64,000 nt of DNA from Methanosarcina barkeri str. Wiesmoor (GTDB lineage Archaea; Halobacteriota; Methanosarcinia; Methanosarcinales; Methanosarcinaceae). The position numbers were made by a program, and so were the translations under genes. Location: assembly GCF_000969985.1 (NCBI RefSeq), contig NZ_CP009526.1, positions 186,001 through 250,000 of the forward strand, written 5' to 3'. Shown here in pieces: positions 36,942-45,100 of this stretch (positions are counted from its first letter, which is position 1; each line of letters begins with the position of its first letter). Below the pieces are notes generated by a model. The model ran no database searches. It was not told where the DNA came from and saw only the letters and a list, made by a program, of their open reading frames with translations.

Positions 36942-37561
36942 GCCTTATGAATTTATTATCCAACATGATGAACGTCTTCTCAACGGCTTTACTGATTCCT
37001 GTAATGTTTCTCCTCACTATTCTCGTATTTGTTTCCTTGATTCAATTAGGAGAATTCCTTTCCGAATATACAAAAAGGCATAGAGACTGGAATAATCTGG
37101 AAACTAACTGCAAAAAAATTGAGTGCGAGCTTCAGAATTCGGATTTTTCGGAAGCATCCAGGGCTCTTGAGAATATCAAACAAAATTACATGGTCACTTC
37201 TTTTGCACGAGAAGCTGCAAAATATCTGAAAGAGCGACATTTTCCTGCAATTGAGAGGCTTTCGCAGGAATATGAACTCAAGATGGCAAAGCGCCTTGAA
37301 CATACAAAGATAACTTCAACTATCGGTCCCATGCTTGGCCTTATGGGAACGCTTATCCCATTAGGCCCTGCTTTGATAGGGCTTTCAAAAGGAGACCTCG
37401 AGACCCTTGCGCAAAACCTGATGATTGCCTTTGCGACAACTGTTGTAGGGCTTTTTGCGGCCGGAATAGGCTACGTACTTACGCAGGTCAGACGGCGCTG
37501 GTACTGGGAAGATATGTCGGATATCGATTATATCCTGGATACAATTGAGGAAAAGAACTGA
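36938..37561 (+). CDS. MotA/TolQ/ExbB-type proton channel
   Basis: 207 residues with the ExbB/TolQ topology: one N-terminal helix (~12-38), a long cytoplasmic loop (~45-125), then two helices carrying the family core TSTIGPMLGLMGTLIPLGPA (about 128-147) and NLMIAFATTVVGLFAAGIGY. Such channels use the proton or sodium gradient to drive movement in a partner that reaches outside the membrane. TTG 36938 overlaps the DUF2162 stop (TTGA) and GGAGG lies upstream. The adjacent DUF2149 gene supplies an ExbD-like partner. Confidence 0.9.
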   Translation: MSLMNLLSNMMNVFSTALLIPVMFLLTILVFVSLIQLGEFLSEYTKRHRDWNNLETNCKKIECELQNSDFSEASRALENIKQNYMVTSFAREAAKYLKERHFPAIERLSQEYELKMAKRLEHTKITSTIGPMLGLMGTLIPLGPALIGLSKGDLETLAQNLMIAFATTVVGLFAAGIGYVLTQVRRRWYWEDMSDIDYILDTIEEKN

Positions 37562-37594
37562 AGCTTAGTGTCTCTTGATAATGAGGAAGAACAC

Positions 37595-38062
37595 ATGCGA
37601 AAATCCAGAAGATACAGACGAACAGGGCTTTTAAAAGACGAAGATGAGCAGAGCCCGATGGTCAACGTCGCAAATGTTTTTGATGTTGCAATGGTCTTTT
37701 CCGTAGCTCTGTTGGTTGCGCTTGTTATGTCATATCACCTCCCTGAACTTCTAAGCTCCAGTGAGGATTTTACTATTGTCAAAAATCCAGGAGCTCAAGA
37801 TATGAAGATCGTTATCAAAGAAGAAGGTAAACCAATTGAAGTAATGAACATGACCGATAACATAGGAGGGGGAACTGGAGAAGCTCTTGGAACGGCTTAC
37901 AGGCTCGCCGACGGCAGGGTAATCTACGTACCTGATAGTAATGGTACATCTTCCTCATCAGGTACATCTTCTTCGTCGGGTACATCTTCTTCATCAGGTA
38001 CATCTTCTTCGTCGGGTACATCTACATCATCCCGTACAATTAAATTATCTGCTTCAAATTAA
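37595..38062 (+). CDS. DUF2149 protein, ExbD-like partner
   Basis: 155 residues: a basic cytoplasmic N-terminus, PMVNVANVFDVAMVFSVALL and a single helix (~30-52), then an outside domain (DFTIVKNPGAQDMKIVIKEE), ending in five GTSSSS-type units from an 18-bp DNA repeat (~37946-38034). One helix with Asp near its start, short N-terminus and outside domain mirrors ExbD/TolR, the companion of ExbB. I chose ATG 37595 (GAGGAAG five bases upstream) over GTG 37568. The Ser/Thr tail may be a flexible, glycosylated wall-spanning linker. Confidence 0.82.
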   Translation: MRKSRRYRRTGLLKDEDEQSPMVNVANVFDVAMVFSVALLVALVMSYHLPELLSSSEDFTIVKNPGAQDMKIVIKEEGKPIEVMNMTDNIGGGTGEALGTAYRLADGRVIYVPDSNGTSSSSGTSSSSGTSSSSGTSSSSGTSTSSRTIKLSASN

Positions 38063-38084
38063 GAATTTCAATAAAATAAATATT

Positions 38085-38215
38085 GAGCTTGTTTCAAAAT
38101 CCTGACTATTCAGATTTTTGACCAAAAACTGGTATTTCATTTAGTTCTATTGATTCTGGTTCTATACTCCAATGAATTGGTTTAGAGGGATTGGAGGTAG
38201 TTTTGAAACAAGCTC
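38085..38215. mobile_element. 131-bp MITE-like element
   Basis: Perfect 15-bp terminal inverted repeats GAGCTTGTTTCAAAA (38085-38099) and TTTTGAAACAAGCTC (38201-38215), no coding capacity. A similar single end (AGCTTGTCTCAAAAC) occurs at 58489-58503. It lies between the DUF2149 gene and an inserted IS. Confidence 0.7.
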
Positions 38216-38298
38216 GTTCATTTTTTAATAGGGTCCTCTTAAACTCACTCTCAAACTAGAGGTTATTACTTATTTGTTCCATTAATTAAGGTTATTAG

Positions 38299-39483
38299 TA
38301 GTTCCCCTCAAAAAAGTACATTCAATTTTTCGTCTGAATTTTAATTAATGTCATAAAAAATCGTAAATTTTATTGAGAAGGATTTTCAATCCTTCTCTGG
38401 TGATTATTACGAAACCTCCACTTATACCACTAAATGAAGATTTCAAATGGCAATTGTTGTCCGAAATATTAAATGTTTTTGATTTGAGATTCTGTAAGCA
38501 AACTCTTACAAGGAGGGGCATTGTGCCCCTCCACAGATCAGTACCTACTATAAAAATTGTTCTTCTAAGCATGTTTTTTTCTTGTGAAATCTCTTATTCT
38601 ATAAAGGAATTAAAAGAAAGAGAAATCTTGAGAAACTTTTTAAAAATCAGTTTAGTACCAACTGAAAAGGAAGTTTATGGCATTCTTAGTAAGTATGAAC
38701 CCCAAGAGTTTACTGCTTTTGTTTTTGAAATATTGAATGATTTATGCCCTAAGAGAAAAAATGGATCAAGAGACATTATTATTGATAGTACTGACATAAA
38801 CCTTAACCTGAACTGGCACGCTAAAAAGATTACCAAAGAAAGCCTAAAAAACAAAGAATACAAGTGGGGCCATTCAACCCATAGAGGTTTCTTCATTGGT
38901 ATGAAACTTACTCTTGCACTTGATTCTCAAACATTAAAACCTTTAGCGTTTCTGATTAATGAAGCAAATGTAGCAGAATCTAAAATTTATCCTGAAATAC
39001 TTAAAGAACTTAAAAGAAAGAGAATAATAAAAGCAGGTGACGTTATCTATGCTGATAGAGGATACTATTCCTATGAAAACTACGTTATATCTGTAAGAAA
39101 TTTTAAGGTAGTACCTTTAATTTTTCCAAGGAAAAACTGTAATTTTAAGAAACTTTTCAATATGTTTAGATATCCTCTGAAAATATTTGATTTAAGAAGA
39201 AATACTGAAAAAGAAATTAAATTCTACAAAGAAATAATTGCAAAGTTTAAAGAGTTAATAAGCAAATGGAAAGAACTCAGATCTGTAAGGTCAATTATAG
39301 AAGATGTATTCAAAATAGCGAAGAAAGCATACTCTATGGAGAATTTACACAGATATACAAGGAGTTCTGTCCAAAAATACTGTTCTTTAGCTGTACTTTT
39401 AGTAGGGGTAACTGTAAATTACGGTATTAATGAAAGGAAGGAATTGCAAGCCTTCTCTGAATGAAGAAATTAAGAGGGGACTA
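38299..39483 (+). mobile_element. Insertion sequence, IS4/IS5-superfamily
   Basis: An approximately 1185-bp element around one DDE transposase. Imperfect ends TAGTTCCCCTC (38299-38309) and GAGGGGACTA (39474-39483) are inverted. It separates DUF2149 from the DUF1638 and CobN-like genes. Target duplication not recognised. The DNA from 39484 to 39769 holds nothing further that I recognise. Confidence 0.65.
38373..39464 (+). CDS. DDE transposase
   Basis: A 363-residue transposase of IS4/IS5-superfamily type, apparently intact. The catalytic triad is D138 (IIIDSTDINL), D228 (VIYADRGYYSYENY) and E310 (SIIEDVFKIAKKAYS). The N-terminal ~110 residues form a DNA-binding region. The likely start is TTG 38373, whose G begins a perfect 10-bp stem (GAGAAGGATT/AATCCTTCTC, 38375-38397) that could hide the start in mRNA; a related stem (GAAGG/CCTTC) lies before the stop codon. 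Apparent intactness suggests recent insertion. Confidence 0.88.
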   Translation: MRRIFNPSLVIITKPPLIPLNEDFKWQLLSEILNVFDLRFCKQTLTRRGIVPLHRSVPTIKIVLLSMFFSCEISYSIKELKEREILRNFLKISLVPTEKEVYGILSKYEPQEFTAFVFEILNDLCPKRKNGSRDIIIDSTDINLNLNWHAKKITKESLKNKEYKWGHSTHRGFFIGMKLTLALDSQTLKPLAFLINEANVAESKIYPEILKELKRKRIIKAGDVIYADRGYYSYENYVISVRNFKVVPLIFPRKNCNFKKLFNMFRYPLKIFDLRRNTEKEIKFYKEIIAKFKELISKWKELRSVRSIIEDVFKIAKKAYSMENLHRYTRSSVQKYCSLAVLLVGVTVNYGINERKELQAFSE

Positions 39484-39769
39484 TTTTTTAAATATAAAAA
39501 ACAATAAGCATTGCGTTTTTTTCTTCATACTTATTGTCAAAGCATTAACTTTAATGTATACTTGATGAAAAATAAGAAAAACAAATAAGAAAAACAGAAA
39601 CAAAGTTTACTCTTTCCATATCCAAACGCGGCATGTACATTTTATGATGTTTATGGACAAAGAAGCATTGAGAGCAAATGGCACATACAAATATATTTGC
39701 TTTCTGCTAAGAGTTATTAGCTCTTCCGATAAGGATATTCTTTAATAGTAAGGAATCAAACTTCTAACC

Positions 39770-40564
39770 ATGACAGTTCTGGGCATAGTTGGCTGCAGAA
39801 TATTTGAGGATGAAATTACCCATTTGCTTGCAAACGACCCTGATATAGACAGGATATATATCATAGAAAACGAAGAAAACAACGGTCTTCTGAACAAGCT
39901 TGAAGCTGAAGGATGTAAACCAGTGGTTCTTCCCTTTTACAAAGTCAAAGCAGACCTGAGATGTAGTAATAAATTTAGCGTTATTGTCCAGCTTCAGGGG
40001 ATGGGGCTCCATGTAGCCCCTGCTCGGCTTAAACATGAAACGTATACAAACGTTGATATTATGTCCAGGCTTGTAGACGGAATTCTACTTTTTTACGGCT
40101 CCTGTGGGCAGGCACTTTCCAGGATACAAAGAAATTTTGCTCATACAAGATGCCCTATAAAACCGCTGCAGGACAGGGACACAGATGAATCAATAAAACC
40201 CGTTGAAGATTGCATTGCAGCAGCTCTCGGAGGTAACTCTCATTATCGGGAAATCCTGAAAAGCCACAGTGATACCTTTTTCTTAACTCCTATGTGGGCT
40301 GTAAACTGGAAGACTGCATTCAGAGTTGGTGATAAATTACTCTTGGGCTTTGAATTTTCTCCTGAATATCTTAGAGAACTTGGTTACCGAAAAGTTGCCA
40401 TGGTTAACACAAAACTGTCTTATGAATCGGATTTTGAGAAGAAAGTTGAAGAATTTGCACATGACTTCGGTTTTGAGGTAATAGAACTGGAAGGAAGTAC
40501 TGAAGTAGTGCAAAAATCGTATAACCAGATGCGAAGCATGCTTCTCAGGCCTCTTAAAGTCTGA
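39770..40564 (+). CDS. DUF1638 protein
   Basis: A 264-residue cytoplasmic protein of DUF1638 with GCRIFEDEITHLL (~8-20), LFYGSCGQALSRI (~107-119) and GNSHYREIL, and conserved Cys and His suited to metal or corrinoid binding. In methanogens this family is often encoded with methyltransferase/corrinoid-protein genes (known context; the activity is not established). Here the next gene is a CobN-like chelatase homologue, which fits a cobalt/corrinoid link. There is no Shine-Dalgarno site; an AT-rich box ~25 bases before ATG 39770 suggests a leaderless mRNA. Confidence 0.82.
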   Translation: MTVLGIVGCRIFEDEITHLLANDPDIDRIYIIENEENNGLLNKLEAEGCKPVVLPFYKVKADLRCSNKFSVIVQLQGMGLHVAPARLKHETYTNVDIMSRLVDGILLFYGSCGQALSRIQRNFAHTRCPIKPLQDRDTDESIKPVEDCIAAALGGNSHYREILKSHSDTFFLTPMWAVNWKTAFRVGDKLLLGFEFSPEYLRELGYRKVAMVNTKLSYESDFEKKVEEFAHDFGFEVIELEGSTEVVQKSYNQMRSMLLRPLKV

Positions 40565-41051
40565 ATATATTGTTTTTCTCGAAGGCATTCTCAAGTTATT
40601 GAAACATTCCCGTTATTGTGTCAATTTCAAGATGACCAACTTTAATTCAGAAACCGAATGTAATTCTTCCTACTCTCTCAACGGTATGAACTTTTTTGTC
40701 TTCAATTACAGGACGTTTTTTCATGAGGAAAATCACATATACAAAATATTAAAAAATAGCCATTTTTTAGCTTACATATTTTTAGCTTACACGATAGTTA
40801 TCGGGTAACTCTTTAGCTTATGCAAAATCAGCTCATTGATATTGATTTCAACGTAGTTGATAAGTGTAAGTACCAAACAGTGAAAAAAAGGGATCAATTC
40901 CCACCAATTAAAGAAAATCAATTTAGAAACATTTCTTCATTGAATTTTAAGACATGCTATAGCCGAAAGTTAAGGTATCAAATTCGTCGTTTTGGTACTT
41001 GAGATCATTAACTATAAAAATACGACAAAAGAAAAAATTGAATGATATTTT
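40565..41051. other. AT-rich spacer, left part
   Basis: No supported gene; short frames at 40599-40808 and 40820-41002 lack ribosome sites and family features. Confidence 0.5.
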
Positions 41052-41230
41052 ATGGCAAATTACTCCCGGAAGACTGCAGTTTTAAGGAGATATAAAATGG
41101 CAAACTACTCCTGGAAGACTGCAGTTTAGAGAGACTAAAAATAGCAAATTGCTCCCGGAAGACTGCAGCTTTAAGGAGATATAAAATGGCAAACTACTCC
41201 TGGAAAACTACAGATTTACGGAGGTTTAGA
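41052..41230 (+). repeat. Four 45-bp tandem repeats with ATG and ribosome site
   Basis: Units at 41052-41096, 41097-41140 (44 bp), 41141-41185 and 41186-41230. A unit reads MANYSRKTAVLRRYK when translated and ends in AAGGAGATATAAA, a good Shine-Dalgarno sequence directly before the next unit's ATG. Frames: 41052 runs through two units to a TAG in unit 2; 41186 runs on to TAA at ~41272. Unit 3 has ATA in place of ATG. A perfect stem follows at 41244-41271 (AGACAAATCA/TGATTTGTCT). This is not a CRISPR array: there are no spacers. Confidence 0.75.
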
Positions 41231-41243
41231 ATGGCGTCTCATA

Positions 41244-41271
41244 AGACAAATCAAGTAAATCTGATTTGTCT
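41244..41271 (+). terminator. Stem-loop after 45-bp repeats
   Basis: A perfect 10-bp inverted repeat (41244-41253, 41262-41271) with 8-base loop, followed by AT-rich DNA. It may end a short transcript across the repeats. Downstream, 41511-41549 is a 14-bp tandem repeat (GTAGCTCTTAATAC). Confidence 0.45.
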
Positions 41272-41793
41272 ATAAATAAAATTACATTCATATATATAAA
41301 TATTTCGTAGTCTTGAGACGTTATCTATTAAAAAAGAAAAATAACAACACAAGTTAACATGAACAGCATTATTATATACTAATTTTATTATAAAATAAAA
41401 ACGAAAAAATGATTGGAAAATAAATCAGCAATTTCATTTATTGCAAAATTATCCAATATGTCGAATGTAAGTTACAGTTACGTTCTAAATTTGACCTGCA
41501 CATATAATATGTAGCTCTTAATACGTAGCTCTTAATACGTAGCTCTTCGTTTTTTTGTGTGGATATTCTCGTAATGTTCTCATAAAAACCAATGAGGTCT
41601 TGAATTGAAAATCGTCTTATCCATAGAAAATGGCGAAGAGCCTAATATGTAAAAAGATTCTCGTGGGAACTACATTCAATATTGAGGATTATTTGTGTTG
41701 TGTCGTTCCTTCTCAACTGAAGAATTATCTTCAACCCCTATAAGATAGAGAGGAATCATAATATATTACGTAAAAACGACATCCTTTCTATCA

Positions 41794-41836
41794 TTACCCA
41801 AATAGCTAACAATTATAAGCCAAAAACTGTGTTTTA
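41794..41836 (+). promoter_or_regulatory. Shared 43-bp promoter element, CobN-like gene
   Basis: Gap-free alignment to 36174-36216 at 33 of 43 positions; it begins TTACCCAAATAGCTAACAA. TATA-like TTTTATGTATTTTA follows (41832-41845), giving a predicted start of transcription near 41865 and a ~250-base leader before the CobN-like gene. Confidence 0.5.
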
Positions 41837-41933
41837 TGTATTTTATCCCCTAATGCTCCGAGTGTTGAATCTATCATACAGTGTGGCTACTCATTGGATT
41901 TAGGAAGTTCTGGATTCTAAATGCATAATTCTG

Positions 41934-41956
41934 GATTCTAACGGCATGTTAGAATC
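41934..41956 (+). promoter_or_regulatory. 9-bp inverted repeat in the CobN leader
   Basis: GATTCTAAC (41934-41942) and GTTAGAATC (41948-41956) are perfect complements with a 5-base gap; a partial direct copy (TTCTGGATTCTAA) lies just before. It could be an operator or an RNA hairpin in the long leader. Confidence 0.4.
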
Positions 41957-42113
41957 AAGAGTTTCCGAGTTCATTTTTGGTGTTTTTAGCTGTTTCTGTA
42001 TCATTTTTCAGATTCATACTCTTTGATAATAAAATTATTTTGTGGGCCAGGCATCCTGATTATTTTTTTTACTGGGTGCTCCAGGGTTCATGATACATTG
42101 TTCTGGGGATAAG

Positions 42114-45100
42114 ATGCGTACGGCACAAGGTAGATTATTGGTTTTATGTGCAGTGGTCCTTTTACTGCTAGCACAGAGCGTATCGGCTGATGAAAATCAT
42201 GTAAATATTACTTTTATCTGTTATGATGGGAGCGCCCTTGCTGCAGCAGAGCAGTCCAATCCATATAATGCAAGTATAAATGTAACGTATCTTTCGGGAT
42301 ATTCCGATTTTAGCAATGTCACTTTTGAAAACCAGGATGTAATATTTACTTATATGCTCTGGTCACAATTCGAAGACATTGGAGACGATCTTGAAAGCGC
42401 CCACGAAAACGGGACCGCACTCATAGATATTACTTCTGCAATGGATACAACATACATCAACACCTCAAATTATGATAAGATTTTTTCCGGGACTATCCCA
42501 TATAATTCTACTGAAGAAAAATTCTTCTATAATATGGGTTCCAGAGGAGTCCTGAAGGAAAACACTGAGAACTTCCTCATATATCTCGCAAAAACTTATG
42601 GAGATAAACCTGAGCTTACGAAAGACTGGGTTTATGAAGATCCTATCGAATTCCCTGAAGCAGCAATTTATCATCCGGATGCTCGTTCTCTCACTAATGA
42701 ATCTCAGCCAGACTGGTTTGAAAATACTACTGATTACCTTGAATGGTACTCTACCTCAACGAACTCAAATTCAACTAACTCAAATGAATCACGACATATT
42801 TACGACAAGAGCAAACCCACTATAGGGATATGGTTCCATGCTTCCGACTATACAGGTGACAACCTTGAAGTCATAGATGCTCTTATCCACGATCTGGAAG
42901 GAAAGGGCTGCAACGTAATTGCAGGTTTTGATACTTTCAACGATATTCATAAGTTTTACTTTGACGAAAGCGGAGAACCTCTTGTCCAGTGTGTAATTTC
43001 TCTTAAGAGCTTCCGTTTGAATTATGATGATCCTGATAAAGGTGTACAGGAGCTTGAAGACCTTGATGTGCCTGTCCTCACGGGATTGGTTGTTACAAAC
43101 CCTGCTAATTCTACTGACATAGCTGATAGTAATAGAGGTATCCCCAGTGAAGAGGTTGTATACAAGACTCTGCTCCCGAGCATTGACGGGATTTTCGAGT
43201 ACATTGTAATAGGAATTGATAATTATGATTCCGCAACAGGTGAAAGCAACTATGAACCTCTGCCTTCTCAGATTGACTGGATGGCAAACAGGTCGATTAA
43301 CTGGGCAAGCCTGAAGTTAGAAGAAAACGAAGACAAGAAAGTAGCTATGATTTACTATAATTATCCTTCAGGAAAGGACAATATTGTAGCAAATTATCTC
43401 AACTCCACCCAGAGCATGTTTGAACTCCTGAATGCAATGAATAAAAGTGGCTATGAGGTCTCCGGAATTCCGGAAAACAGTAGTAAGCTCATGGAGATGC
43501 TTCAGGCCCAGGGCATCAATGTTGGTTCCTGGGCTCCCGGAGTTCTGAATGGAATGGTGGAAAATAGGACTGAATGGGGCCTTCAACTCATACCTGTGGA
43601 TACCTATAAAGAGTGGTTTGGGTCTGAAATTCCGGAAAATCTGAGAGCCAATGTAACAGCTGAATGGGGAGAACCCTGGTCCGAAGATCTGCCTCAAAAT
43701 AAGAGTGTTATGATCTATGAGAATGAAACCGGTAAATACATTGTAATTCCAACGGTGCGTTTCGGAAATGTCTGGCTCATGCCTCAGCCTGCCAGAGGAA
43801 CAGGACAAAATAATGACACCCTTTACCACAGCAACGTTGTACCTCCCACACATCAGTATATAGCTTTCTATCTCTGGCTAAACCATGAATTCCAGCCTGA
43901 TGCGCTTATTCATATGGGCACGCACGGTACGCATGAATGGCTCCCGGGCCCCACTTACGGCATGAACCGGACTGCAGACTGGTCTCCTCTTCTGCTTCAG
44001 GACATTCCGAATATCTACCCCTATATCGTTGCCAACGTGGGAGAAGGAATAACTGCAGAGTACAGGGGTAATGCTCTAATTATTGACCATTTGACTCCAA
44101 CCCTTGAACGCGGTGGGCTTTATGGAGATTTGCTAAACCTTTCAACTGATGTGGAGGGGTATTACGACCCCGGGATTTCTTCTCAGACAAGAGCAGGATA
44201 TCAGAATGCCATAGTAAATGAGATAATAGCACTCAACCTCAGTGTTGATCTGGGTATAGAAAATGTAACTGTTCTTCAAGATTACAACGAAACGGAGTTT
44301 GGAAATTTCGTTAAAAACATTCTTCATGAATACCTGGAAGACGTAGGAAATGAAAATATCCCATACGGTATGCATATCCTCAGCCATGTTCCTACGACGA
44401 ATATAACAGGTCCTGAAAGTGATGAACTTACCGGAATGGTAAGGGCTATGCTTGGAGGTAGCTTTGAGGATAATATCACTGCCGCCTTCTACCCTGAATC
44501 TTCATATCCTCTTGGAATTCCATTGAATGATACAAAAGTTACCAGACTTGTCTGGGAAGTCGTAACCAATAATACGAGCGTTTCTCAGGCGCAGACTGCA
44601 GTTTATGGGATAACTAACAGCACGGTTACACTTGATCTCGAACAGGGGCTGGATTATAAAGACAGGCTCCTTAACTGCGATGTGGAGATTGACAGAATTC
44701 TTTCAGCCCTGAACGGAGGCTTTATTCCACCAGGTTCTGGGCTGGACCCTGTAATGAATCCGGATGCAGTTCCTACAGGGCGCAATTATTACAGCATAAA
44801 TTCGAAGCTCTATCCCTCAGAAGCAACCTGGGAAGTTGGAAAGTCTCTTGCAATCCAGATGCTTGAGGACTATTATAATGAACATGGGGAATACCCTAAA
44901 AAAGTTTCATTCTCAAGGTTCGGGGTGGAGTTTATTGCGGACCACGGGACTCTGGAAGCCGAAGTGCTCTACCTGCTTGGAGTAAAACCTGTATGGGACG
45001 AGTACGGGTATGTAACCGGAGTTGAAGCTATCCCTGAAGATGAACTATTGCCAAATTATGATACTTCAACTCCTGGGAGGCCGCGTATTGATATTGTTTA

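Noticed and set aside
41052-41230. Repeat array as CRISPR
   Set aside because: Units abut with no spacers, carry ATG and ribosome sites, and no cas gene is nearby.
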